64,000 nucleotides of DNA from Lasiodiplodia sp. COLG20 (taxonomy: Eukaryota; Ascomycota; Dothideomycetes; Botryosphaeriales; Botryosphaeriaceae). Below the pieces are notes generated by a model that was not told where the DNA came from, did no database searches, and saw only the letters and a program-made list of their open reading frames with translations. The translations under genes were made by a program, and so were the position numbers. Below are positions 36,457 to 47,173 of this stretch, piece after piece. The DNA is taken from NCBI GenBank assembly GCA_009801085.1, contig VNWV01000008.1:310001-374000 (forward strand), read 5' to 3'. Numbering within the stretch: the stretch's first letter is position 1; every line of letters starts with the position of its first letter.

Positions 36457-36877
36457 TCCAACGAGGATTGACTTCTTTGTCTTTACAAAAAGGTCTCCCA
36501 CTTTTGCTTGGCACACACACCATGTCATTTCTGCAATGCAAAGACGTGGGAGAAAGACATATCAACTTCTTTTCTTCTAAAATTCAATTGTCTACACTTG
36601 CTTTACATGAATTGCATTAAACATCCGCAGATCAGCCGAATTCGTGTTGACGATGGGTTTGCGGAGCAGATAGCTCGGTTCAGCTTGCGCGAGATTAGCG
36701 GGTCAGCACGCCATCGACGCCGCAGTAATCCGAGCATCGACACCGTGACACCGCGGCTGCATGGCATAAGCCGGAAATTGCCACAGCCGCCAGCCTATCT
36801 GTCATGCGAAAATTTGACTCACCCCCTCACTCGGTGCTACCGATCTCTTCTTTGTCTCTACTCCAATTCAAGACAGG
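36457..36877. other. Upstream region of the MFS gene
   Basis: Probable promoter and 5' leader of the transporter; CT-rich just before the start. No other feature is seen. Confidence 0.5.
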
Positions 36878-39033
36878 ATGAGTTCTATATCGAGCAAGTC
36901 GTCTTCCGCCTCAAGCTCGAGCTCGAAATCGTCGAATATGCAGAGAAATAATGCCATTGATGAGCGATCGCCGCTACTGCGGTCACCCGACCACGTCAGA
37001 GAGGTTGACGAGGCAGTTTCACCCGCCGCAAGGCCGCCGTCCCAAACCGAAACGGAGAAAACAGCGTCGAAAAAGCAGATAATCAGCATCTTAGCTGTAC
37101 TGCTGATTGGTGCGTACCTGTCTCACTTGCGCATGTTTCATGTCGTTAAACTAATAGTGGCATCCCGTCAAAAGGCGTGTTCCTCTCCAATGCCGACTCC
37201 TCGATCGTCTTTACGACCCATGCGCTGATCGCCTCCGAATTCGATGATCTTTCCAATTCTAGCTGGATTTTCGTGAGCTTCGGGCTTGCAGCAACAGCTG
37301 CTCAGCCTCTGGTACGAATAATGAACAGCTAGGAGGGCGGAATCGCGCGTGCTGATGCTATTCCAGATTGGGAAGCTCTCGGACTTATTCGGCCGAAAGT
37401 CTGTGTTGCTAATCACTTATGCGTTGTTTATCATTGGCTGGTGAGTAGTAGATCACCCAAACAATAGCTTTAATACTGACATGAGGCTCTAATTAGTGGT
37501 ATCATGTAAGTGTTTTCAACACCGGAGCACACTCTTCGAGGAATAACAATGTCCACAGAGGCATTGCGTCGTCATTGAAAATAGTGATTCTGGGCCGCGT
37601 TTTGTCAGGCGTTGGATGTGCCGGCATGAGTGCCTTGGTGTCTATTATCATAACAGGTTCATTGCCTTTCCTTAACATTTCCCGTCCGAGTATTGACGAC
37701 TTGCATAGATCTCGTGCCACTACGCGATGTTGCATCTTGGCGGAGTTATGTCAATATTATTGCAACAACTGGAAGAAGTTTGGGTGGACCGTTCGGAGGC
37801 TGGTGTGCCGACACAATTGGCTGGAGATGGTAACAATTTCACCTATTTGCTCTTCCTGCCAAAGCTGATCTCGTGTCCGACTGCAGGACCTTCCTCTTCC
37901 AAGTTCCCGTCATGGTCGTAGCCTCTATCCTTGCCTGGTTCCTCATTCCCGAGTTCACGCAGTCTTTGCCTGCTGATGATGCTGCCGAACCTGCTCCGAA
38001 GAGCAAGAGGGCAATCTTTTGGCGACTTGACTTCCTTGGATCATTTTTCCTCACTTGCACAATCCTACTGCTAATGATTCCCTTGGAGCTCGGTGGCCAA
38101 AAGATTCCGTGGTCACATCCCCTTATCTTCTGCTTGCTTGCGTTCGCCCTCGTCACAGGCATTCTCTTTGTCAAGGCAGAAAAGCGTGCAAAGGAACCCG
38201 TCCTACCGCTTGAGCTCTTCCGCGAACGAGATTTCGTCATCAGCTTCCTGGTCATGACGATGCAATTGGCAGCACAGGCGAGCATGATGTTCACCGTCCC
38301 GCTGTACTTCCAGATCACCGACTCCGTCAGCTCGACCAAGGCCGGCGCTCATCTCCTCCCAGCAGTGGTTGGCAATGCAATCAGCCAGTTGATCAGCGGA
38401 GAGTTCATTGGCCGAACCGGCAAATACAAAGTTCTGATCACCTTCGGCACGACTTGCACTTCCATTTGCTATGTGCTCATGCTGTTCCGCTGGAAGAGTC
38501 ACACGAATTTCTGGGAGAGTTTGTACATTATTCCTGGGTGAGCGACTCCTCCATTCATCCCTGAGAAATTCCCAAGATTAACATTCCCTTCTTAGTGGAT
38601 TCGGCACCGGCATCGCCGCTTCAGCGCTCTTCATTGCCATTACTGCATGCGTGGAGCCCTCTTTCGTGGCCATTGCCAGCTCGACCATGTATCTGTCTAC
38701 GTCGATCGGGGCACTGGTTGGCTTGGCTTCAAGTTCCGCCGTGCTACAGACCATCGTGCATCGCGGCCTCCAGACAGTTGTGGGGTCCAACTTCCCCAAC
38801 CGAGAGGAGTTCATTCGCAGGTGTCTGCAGGATATTGAGTTTCTTCAACAACTTCACGGACCTATCAAAGACAAGATCATTGATGTGTATGTCCTAGGGT
38901 TCCGGGGCGCCTACAGTAAGTTGCCATTCCTGATCCAGTTACTAAGTCTGACATTCATACAGTGATGTCTCTCAGCTTGTCCGCTGCAGGGACTCTTTTG
39001 GGCCTCTTCATGAGAGAGCGGCCGCTTGTTTGA
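36878..39033 (+). CDS. MFS transporter, 14-helix drug:H+ antiporter / vacuolar basic amino acid type
   Basis: Nine exons (36878-37109, 37175-37311, 37367-37440, 37497-37505, 37559-37656, 37709-37829, 37887-38537, 38596-38915, 38963-39033) join in phase to 570 codons. A Ser-rich head with an acidic dileucine-type motif (DERSPLL) suggests vacuolar sorting. MFS hallmarks: NADSSIVFTTHALIASEFDD, FVSFGLAATAAQPL, GKLSDLFGRKSVLL (motif A), LGRVLSGVGCAGM, GPFGGWCADTIGWRWTFLFQ and then FWRLDFLGSFFLTCTILLLM. The 9-nt exon 4 is needed to keep phase between GC and IGIAS. The closest remembered relatives are fungal VBA-like vacuolar basic amino acid transporters and multidrug carriers; substrate is not determined. 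Confidence 0.88.
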
Positions 39034-40051
39034 GCTCGCTGTAGGAAGGAACTTGTGGGCGAAGAGTGCACATTATGAGTGGTCATTACAAGCATGGACG
39101 TTGACGCAAAATGATGGACCCAGCTCTTTTTCTGTATATTGGGATGGCAAAGACAATACAACAATGAGACATAGAACTTGGTTAATATTAATTCTGGAAA
39201 GCTCTCTCCCATGCTATGTTTATGCTCTTAAGAAGGGTTCCGAAGCGTGGAAAACGTGAGAAATTTAGTACATACTACGACAATTTTCACCGCGGATGTA
39301 CGTTGTTTAAACATGCTAAAAGGCCTCGAGCTTTAGTAGGCAGCGGCTGTGAATTTTGCTCTGCATTAGTGGGGCCGGCTTGAGGCTATATATCTTTTGC
39401 TCGTGGCATGGGTATCTGAAGCTATCGTCCGGATATGTTTGTAGAATTTTCAATTTAACATTCTTATCCGGACGATAGCTTCAACTCCCCGCGTATTGGT
39501 ATTTTTAGGAAAAGGAGCTGGGGGTTGGTTACGCCGGTGGCTTACATTTCCTGTACGTTGGTATACATTTTAGTCGCCTCACCTTTCTATCTTTCGACGG
39601 ACGCACCTCTCACACGCCGCATATTTTGCAGAGAGGACTGACCTCTGTGGCCAAGGTGGTTTGTCAGCACCAAGATCCAATCGTATCTTGCCAAGAAGTC
39701 CAGTCAGCATTCGTTGCTATGGTAATTGATTGAAAATGCACGATGAAGGCGTCAGCCCTAATCTTCAAAAGGCGGGAAGGATGAGCGGGGTCGGGCGACT
39801 AGGCCTTTCCGGGCAAGCCTCATCTGTGTAGGATGCCTGCACGACAAACTACACAGCCGACTTCAGAGCAGGGCTTTCTGATTGATGCAATACAAAAATG
39901 TGGAGCATGCGAAAAGCGCCGTGGCGCATGCAGAGTTCCGTGGCCTGTGGAGATAGAAGGAGATTTAAACTAGCAACTTCGCACCAGCGAGACCAATCTC
40001 CCCAAATCAATTCTGTGTCAAGATCACAATCCGACCAATCAACAGCCAAGC
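39034..40051. other. Intergenic with fold-back copy C
   Basis: Contains copy C at 39410-39489. Otherwise no coding frame or site is recognised; the right end is the promoter of the NmrA-like gene. Confidence 0.5.
39410..39489. repeat. Fold-back (MITE-like) element, copy C
   Basis: About 80 bp with the longest clean arms: GGGTATCTGAAGCTATCGTC on the left, and GACGATAGCTTCAACT then CCCC on the right. The spacer is AT-rich. Unlike copies B, D and E, the conserved right-hand flank is not evident. Confidence 0.85.
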
Positions 40052-41064
40052 ATGTCCAAGCTCATTACTGTTTTCGGTGCCACCGGCAACCAGGGAGGCT
40101 CAGTCATCAAGGCAATTCTCGCCGATGCAGTCCTCTCTAAGGAGTTCAAGATCCGCGGCATTACTCGCGATGTCTCCAAGCCTGCTGCACAAGCTCTGAC
40201 CAGCAAGGGCGTGGAAATGACGGCTGTGAGTACTTATCAATTGACCACCCGGATGGTACTGACCCGCTGGCAAGGCCGACTTGAGCTCCAAGCCATCCCT
40301 CCAAGGCGCACTCAAAGGTTCACATACGGTCTTTCTCGTGACGAACTACTGGGAGACGGCCAACGCGGAGGTGGAGATCACGCAGGGAAAGAATGTCGCC
40401 GACGTGTCAAAAGAGCTCGGCGTTCAGCATCTCATCTTCTCAAGCTTGCTGCACGTGACTGAGACGAGCGGCGGCAAGCTGAAGCACGTCCCGCATTTCG
40501 ATGGGAAGGCGGAGATTGAGAGGTATATCAAGAATAGCGGCGTTCCGTGCTCCTTCTTCTTGCCGGGATACTTCATGTCCAACTACAAGTCCCAGCTGAA
40601 AGAAGGCGATGACGGCGTGGTTACCTTGGCGTATCCAGTGAGTGCGGCAGCGAAGTTCCCGCTACTGGACATCGCGGAGGACACGGGTAGGTCTCCTTTT
40701 CTGAAGCCCGCAAAATATAATTGCTCACTGTTGAAATCCAGGGAAATTTGTCAAGGCAATCATCAAGAACCGTGACAGGCTGCTGGGCGCACAAGTCTAT
40801 GGCGCTGCAGACTATTACACACCAGACCAGATCTTGGCTGGGTATGCGGAAGTCACGGGCAAAACAACGCGGTTCGTACAGGTGTCGAACGAGGAATACA
40901 TGAAATTCCTCCCTGAGCCAATTGCGGAGGAGATGTTGGAAAATCACCTGTTCATCGAGACCCCAGGCTACTACAATGGGGCGAGTTTGACGGAGAGTCT
41001 TGGATTGCTTGAAGAGAAGCCCGTGAGCTGGAAGGACTTCGTGGCTAAAGCGTTGAAGAAGTAG
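40052..41064 (+). CDS. NmrA-like NAD(P)-binding protein
   Basis: Three exons (40052-40225, 40275-40686, 40742-41064) join in phase to 302 codons, typical for the family. The start gives the dinucleotide motif ITVFGATGNQGGSV (GxxGxxG), then IRGITRDVSKPAAQAL with the Arg that selects NADP(H), HTVFLVTNYWE, HLIFSSLLHVTETSGGKL, HFDGKAEIERYIKNSGV with the conserved Lys, and PCSFFLPGYFM. Members are atypical SDRs that act as redox-sensing regulators (NmrA) or as reductases; the characteristic YxxxK catalytic pair is not evident. It sits between the MFS gene and the laccase region. Confidence 0.92.
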
Positions 41065-41175
41065 CCAGCGGCCTTATCTCATGTTGTTCCGCGTTCTGGC
41101 ATCTCATTTTGCGGTATGAACAATACAAAATGTTCCCTTTCCTGGCGCTGCATACTCCTCCTGAGAGTGGCCTTC

Positions 41176-41797
41176 TTATGGCTCAACTCCCTTGATAACT
41201 ACAGGCCAGCTATCTTCCGTTGAACCCACACCATCAGAGTTCCACACCAGACTATAAATACCGGTCGTATCGGTCGCTTCAGCCCAGAACTGCGCTTCCA
41301 GCTGCGAGTTGTTGTTGTACACAAGCTGAGTGGCAAAGAGGGCGAAGCCGGTGACGGTGCCGTTGATGTTGGTGATGCTCGTCATGGGCAGCACGCCGAC
41401 AGCGTTGTCCTCCTCGGGCCGGATGTAGAGCGAACCAGCCTTCGTGCCATTGGCAAAAGTAGCGTTGACAATCCAGTTCTCGCCGGTGATAGAAGGAAGA
41501 TCCCAGCTCACAGGGGTGAGGTTGTTGTTCGTGTCGTCGGGTGTCTGGGTGATGTAGAGGAGGCCTGCATTGTTACAGAGTTTAGCCATGATATATTTCT
41601 ACGCCATGAGGCTTCGCTGGAAAGTGGTACATATACGTACCATCATTGATACCGTATGCAATTGGCCATGACGAGGTGTTGGTGCCGTAAGCTACAAGCG
41701 TGGCGTTTGTTTCAGCCTTGCGCTTGGTGATGCCGGCTGGGATGCTGAAGGCAGCGCTAAGTGCAATTTGCACGGCGAAAAGAGAAAGCAGCTGCAT
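41176..41797 (-). CDS. Secreted protein of unknown function
   Basis: Two exons (41641-41797, 41176-41564) join in phase to 181 codons. A signal peptide (MQLLSLFAVQIALSAAFSIP) is followed by a dibasic KRK site, then a beta-rich, Asn-rich chain with several N-glycosylation sequons (NATL, NTSS, NATF, NGTK, NGTV, NNNS). Blocks such as GLLYITQTPDDTNNN, GSLYIRPEEDNAVGVLPM and FWAEATDTTGIYSLVWNSDG suggest a compact beta-sandwich. No catalytic motif is seen. It is transcribed toward the NmrA-like gene. Confidence 0.78.
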
Positions 41798-43164
41798 GGC
41801 GCTGTGTCGGGAAGAAGGTCACAGGGTCTTCAATGAGTGACAATTAAAAAGCGAGTGACTAATTGAGCGAATGTCCAGCGTAAGGCGAAGGGAGACACAA
41901 GGTAGCAAGTGTTGTCAACTTATCTGGAAAACAGCGCCAGGGCCGTCGATCGGAAACGATTCGGCCCTTATAAACTCCACCAACGATAGCTCGGCGAGGC
42001 TTAGGCGGGAGAGCGTGCGAGCCCGCAGCTTACGACGCGTGGGTATGGATGCTGGCTGTGCCCCTGGTTAAACTCGAGGAGGCATAGATCGAACGCACTA
42101 TCCACTCAAGCTCGGGTGCCTATGATCATGCTTACAGCTAGTTGTCTTAGATATCTGTACGAGCTATCTTTTTCGGTGAGACCTTTGAGGTGAGTTTTAA
42201 CCGCAACTGATCCAGAGCAAAGCTCACCAATAGACCATGATCCTGGCGCTGCTTATCTCTATTCGCACGAACCACCTTCAAAGAGATGATCTTTGACTTT
42301 TCTGGAGTCGGGCACAGAGTGCCGCGTAATTGAACAAGCGGAGAATTCCTCCATCGACCCTGCAAGCTGCTACAAGGCCAGCTGCGAGAGCGGATGGTGC
42401 TTTAGAACAGGGGAAATTAATGGAGAAGGTCTCGTAACGTTAATAAACTTTCCTTAAAGAAGACTCGGGCCGTGTGGCTGAGTCCATGAGAGGCCGCGCA
42501 TCGGTGCCGACAGCCGTAGACTGCCTAAAGGAAAGCTTGGTTAAACCTTTTATCCTTATTGCTTGCTGCTAGGGAGATGACTCGTGCACTAGTCTGGGTT
42601 TTAGGACCTTGGGACGAGCGTTGTCCCGGGAACTCTTGCTGTTGTCGTAAAGCCGGCGGTGGAGGTCTATGTGCTATGTCCGAACCACCATCAACTCGAG
42701 CACCATGGCAAGATCGCCACCACAACGGTATAGAGTGTTGAGCTACGAAGTATATAATAACCGAGTCAGCCGAGCCAATGGACTTACGCGTTTATTTGTT
42801 TACGTGTGTGAGCAAATATTGTGCCTACTTCGGAAAAAGAGCTCGGCTTTGGGTGCTTAACCCCGAGGCTGCTCAGTACGCTATAGGAGACCCAACGCAA
42901 ACTGGCCCATGCCTGGAAATCGCCGTTGCGTACGTGTAAACGGGCTGTGCGCCCTGAACCCAGCGTTTCTGAGCTAGGCACAGCTACTAACGCGGCATCC
43001 TATCATCGTTGATCTATGCAGTTATAATAACACAAGGGCGCGGTTCCCTCCATCGCACAACAACCCAAGGCAATCGTGCCCAGATTGTCGCTGTTCTCTC
43101 TTTTGGTTGCACGGCGCATTTCATTCATTATTCTGAGCTGCCGTCCAGCGCTCGCATCAACAAC
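41798..43164. other. Intergenic between divergent secreted-protein genes
   Basis: About 1.4 kb, presumably both promoters. No coding frame, repeat or RNA gene was recognised. Confidence 0.5.
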
Positions 43165-44990
43165 ATGCGTTCAACCGTCTCTCTTTTGACGTCTCTCGTT
43201 TCATTCCTCAGCGTCCATGGCGCCCTTGCCCTACCATCGCTGGATCTGAAGCGTGATGCTCCAAGCTCAGCATGTGTCCATAGTGCCTCCAACAGATCCT
43301 GCTGGACTGATGGATTTGACATATCGACGAACTACTACGAGCACGTCCCAGACACGGGTGTTGTGCGAGAGTACTGGCTCAACATCGAAAACACAACAGC
43401 TTCGCCTGATGGCGTTGAAATGCCGGTGCAACTCATCAATGGCTCGTTCCCAGGACCAACCATCATCGCCGATTGGGGCGATACCGTTAGTATGTGAAGA
43501 AAACTACCCATTTACAATAAAAGCCGCACAAGACTTTAGCTAACATGAATAACAAAGTCGTGCATTTGACAAACTCGCTGCAGACGAATGGAACCGGTCT
43601 TCACTTTCACGGCATCCGCCAGAACTGGACCGACCAAATGGATGGCGTTCCCAGCCTTACGCAGTGCCCAATCGCCCCTGGTGACTCGTACACATACAAG
43701 TGGCGAGCGGTGGAGTATGGAACCGGATGGTATCATTCCCACTTCTATGTCCAGGCCTGGGATGGCGTCTTCGGCGGCATCGTTATCAATGGTCCAGCTT
43801 CGAGCAACTACGATGTGGACCTCGGGCACCTCTTCTTAAACGATTGGTACCATCAAACTGCGGACGAATTGGTCTCTCAGGCGGCCACGGGCGGCCCGCC
43901 GACAGCCATAAATGGCCTGATCAACGGCACCAACACCTACAACGATACTTTGGGCTCTCGGTTCGAGACTGTTCTCGAGGCAGGGAAGAGATACCGTATT
44001 CGCCTGGTCAATGCCGCGGCAGACAATCATTTCCGTTTCATGATCGACAACCACACGATGGAGGTCATTGCCAATGACTTTGTTCCCATCGTGCCGTACA
44101 ACACCACTGACCTCAGCATTGGAATGGGTCAACGGTATGATATCATCGTTACCGCTAAAGACATCGAGAGCGGCGACTTCTGGCTGCGCGCGATTCCGCA
44201 GTCATCGTGCTCCGAATCCGATGCCACCGACGACGTGAAGGGTATCCTCCGCTACGACAGCTCATCGACTGCCGACCCAACCACCTCGGCCTACAGCTAC
44301 ACCGACTCGTGCTCTGACGAGTCGCCCTCGAACCTCGTTCCTTACGTTGCCATCGACGCCACTGACAGCTTCGTGGACGGCGACAGCCAGGAGGTCGGCG
44401 TCCAAGTGACGGACAACGCGCTGCTCTGGACGACGAACAAGACATCGATGCGCACGGCATGGGAGTACCCCACGCTGATGCAGGTCGCCGACGGCAACAC
44501 CACGTGGACTCGCAAGCAGCAGGTGATTCAGTTCGATCAGGTTGATGAGTGGGTGTACATTGTTGTCCACTCGCCCTTCGCTCAGGACCACCCTATGCAT
44601 CTGCACGGTCACGACTTCTGGGTCCTCGCCTCCGGCTATGGCAACTTCGACTCCAACCAGACCAATGCCTTGCAGCTGGTGAACGCTCCCCGCAGGGACG
44701 TTGCCATGATGCCCGCAAGTGGATACCTAGTCATCGCCTTCAAGACCAACAACCCTGGTGTAAGCATTCCTCAGTTTCCCGTTTGTGATTACATGCTAAC
44801 TCACGCTTTCCTGTAGGCTTGGCTTATGCACTGTCACATTGCTTGGCATACGTCGGAGGGTTTCGCGGTGCAGGTGCTCGAACGTCCATCGGAGATTTCG
44901 ATTGACCAGGAAGTGCTCAACCGCACCTGCACCAACTGGAAGAATTATGTTGCTGCTCAAGATGTCACTCAGTACGACTCCGGCGTGTGA
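43165..44990 (+). CDS. Laccase (ascomycete multicopper oxidase)
   Basis: Three exons (43165-43489, 43558-44759, 44817-44990) join in phase to 566 codons. A signal peptide and short propeptide with a KR site precede three cupredoxin domains. All four copper-binding stretches are present: GLHFHGIRQN, WYHSHF, HPMHLHGHDFW and HCHIAWH. About a dozen sequons fit a glycosylated secreted enzyme. The residue ten positions after the T1 Cys is Phe (HCHIAWHTSEGF), where ascomycete laccases mostly have Leu. The chain ends exactly at Asp-Ser-Gly-Val, the mature C-terminal plug typical of ascomycete laccases, so no C-terminal processing is needed. Family enzymes oxidise phenols using oxygen; roles include lignin or melanin chemistry. 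Confidence 0.95.
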
Positions 44991-45267
44991 GGCATCACAT
45001 GGTCTGTAGTTAAGGGCATTATAGAATCAATGAAGAAGTAATGAAGAAAGTAGTATTAAAAATGTTACGAAGCGTAGTGAACTAGAATTCAACTATGATT
45101 CTATGTACGAAAAGAAGCTGCTAGAGAAGAGAGAGTTTTAAGAAGGAGAGGGTTAAGTAGCCAGTAAAGCACGCTAGATGTAAACGAGTAAGTATATTAC
45201 AAGTCGTACGGCACTTAGCCGTAATAAAAAATGAAGGATACGGGACGAAATCTATCTCCTATACAGT

Positions 45268-46248
45268 CTAGTACTTCTCGAGCTCTTTCTGCGTCCAGTC
45301 CCAGAGCTGCTCTGCGAGCTTGTTGTCTTTCGCTGTCTCATTAAGCTTTGTTGTTAGAATTCCCACTGGCTCGTACATCTCGCCGTTCTTTTCCTTCGGC
45401 ACCTTCCCAGCCGCAGCCCACAGCTGGTTGTGAGCGCCTTTCTCAACCGGCACCATTTGCCACCAAGCTAAGATGTATATGAGGATGGTGTTGATCAGAC
45501 TTGATGCTCCGGCAAGTCCGGTGCTGACGACACCCGGATGAATGGCCAGTGTGGTGATCTTTGGATACCTGCGGGCCAGTTCGTGGGCGTAGAGGAGGTT
45601 TGCCAGTTTGCTCTGCCCGTAGCGGCGAAACCCCCCGAAGAAGGTGTAGTTCTGGACCGTCTTGAGGTCGCTGAACACGATGCCGCCGCGCGGATGCAAA
45701 GCGAAGCCGAGCGATGTGAGAATCACGATGCGCACGTCGGCGCCTGGCTGTTCGCTGGTCTTGGCGAGCAGCGGGAGGAGCTTCTTGATCAGCAGCGCGT
45801 GCCCGACGTGGTTGGTGCCGAACTGGACTTCGTAGCCGTCGGTGGTCAGGCTGGTCGGCGTCGCCATGATGCCTGCGTTGCACATGAGGATGTCCAGGCG
45901 GTCTTCCTGGTCGAGGACCTGCTGCGCGGCGGCGGCAACGGACTGGAGCGACGCTAGGTCACACTGGACGAAGTGCAGGGCGGGCGCATCGGGTGTGCTG
46001 GCTTTCACTTTCCCAATCACTCCCTCGGCGCTCTTGGCATTGCGGCCGCTGAAGTAAATGGCTCGGGGATGTTTCTTGGCCAGTTGTGCAACAGATTCGG
46101 CGCCTAGGCCGCTGGTTCCTGCGGATAATGAGCTTGAAATACTCTCTCCATCATGGCCAGAGCAGATAGATTTACCTCCAGTGATGAAAACTACTTTTCC
46201 CGACAATTCGGGAATGTCCTTCTCAGGGTCGAAGTTTGAAGAAGCCAT
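45268..46248 (-). CDS. Short-chain dehydrogenase/reductase
   Basis: Two exons (46176-46248, 45268-46118) join to 307 codons. The intron is 57 nt, so the frame stays open through it; splicing restores the standard nucleotide-binding motif TGGTSGLG. Also visible are CNAGIM, the active-site Ser in ILTSLGF, and YGQSK as the YxxxK pair, then HPGVVSTGL. It resembles the retinol-dehydrogenase/WW-domain-oxidoreductase type of fungal SDRs. The start at MASSNFDPEKDIPELSGK is chosen because it lies a normal distance before the Rossmann fold; an in-frame ATG 90 codons upstream is unlikely. It converges on the laccase gene. Confidence 0.92.
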   Translation of the reverse strand: MASSNFDPEKDIPELSGKVVFITGGKSICSGHDGESISSSLSAGTSGLGAESVAQLAKKHPRAIYFSGRNAKSAEGVIGKVKASTPDAPALHFVQCDLASLQSVAAAAQQVLDQEDRLDILMCNAGIMATPTSLTTDGYEVQFGTNHVGHALLIKKLLPLLAKTSEQPGADVRIVILTSLGFALHPRGGIVFSDLKTVQNYTFFGGFRRYGQSKLANLLYAHELARRYPKITTLAIHPGVVSTGLAGASSLINTILIYILAWWQMVPVEKGAHNQLWAAAGKVPKEKNGEMYEPVGILTTKLNETAKDNKLAEQLWDWTQKELEKY

Positions 46249-47173
46249 GTTTGTGGGAAAATGCTGTGGTGGGGATTTCCAATGGAGAACAGACGCAATG
46301 ATTAAATATGACAGCCGATGAGCAATAGACGCGGAGGGATTCATGTCCTTGTGGCGTTGTGCTGCTGCGCCATGATGACAGCCCTGGTACGCTGACCAAT
46401 TAAACCAGTCCTTTTGTGGTTGCCTATCCGCGGGACAATTATCTCTCCGCGTGCTGTCTTGAAAGTGCGGATTAACTTCCACCGAATACGAGTCAGACTG
46501 TCGAAGCTCAATATCCACGCGCCGCGTCTTATATTTTGATGAAGATTGGATTCTGAATTATTTAATGTGTGACCAGCTGAATACTGCCTGTAGAGCTTCC
46601 ACTGACCCCAGCACCGGCTATACGTCCCGGCATAATACAGCCCCCACTCGCAGCCGATGGCTAGCGCGAAGAATAGCAGGGGTGTAGAAATGCCCCAGCT
46701 CTACCTTAGAAAAGTTAACATGTGTGGGTAGGTGAAGCTATCATCCGGACGAGAATGTCGAATTAAAAATTCTACATACACGTCCGGACGATAGCTTCAA
46801 CTACCCATAACATGAAAAAAAGAAAAATCCACGCTAGCCATCGGCCGCGAGAGGGGACTGTAGACCATGCCGGGGGTGCATGCAAGAGTAAGCGCTAAAG
46901 CACCCCTCTTATCGCGACGTGTTCCGCGTATTTTTTCGTGGTGTCGTCGGCCCACTTCTCGCACCTGCATTTGCGAAGTACTTATATCATCTCATGTTTG
47001 AGTGGCTTGAGCATCGCTGCTGCGCAAGTCGTCAGGAACCGAAGCTGTGAGGTACAGCAACAAATACCTATTTTCCGAATCAGATCTCCGGGCGTCTTCT
47101 TTTGCCTCGCTACGAATTCCACGGGTTTTTACTCCACCGTCTACATTTTTTTCGAACGCGGAGAACACCCAGC
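46249..47173. other. Intergenic with fold-back copy D
   Basis: Contains copy D (46726-46806) with a long conserved right flank. It is also the divergent promoter region of the SDR and P450 genes. Confidence 0.5.
46726..46806. repeat. Fold-back (MITE-like) element, copy D
   Basis: About 81 bp, arms GGGTAGGTGAAGCTATCATC and GACGATAGCTTCAACTACCC. The pentamer acatg occurs just outside both ends, a possible target-site duplication. To the right are an A-rich run, cacgctagccatcggc and gagaggggactgtag, shared with copy B. Confidence 0.87.
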
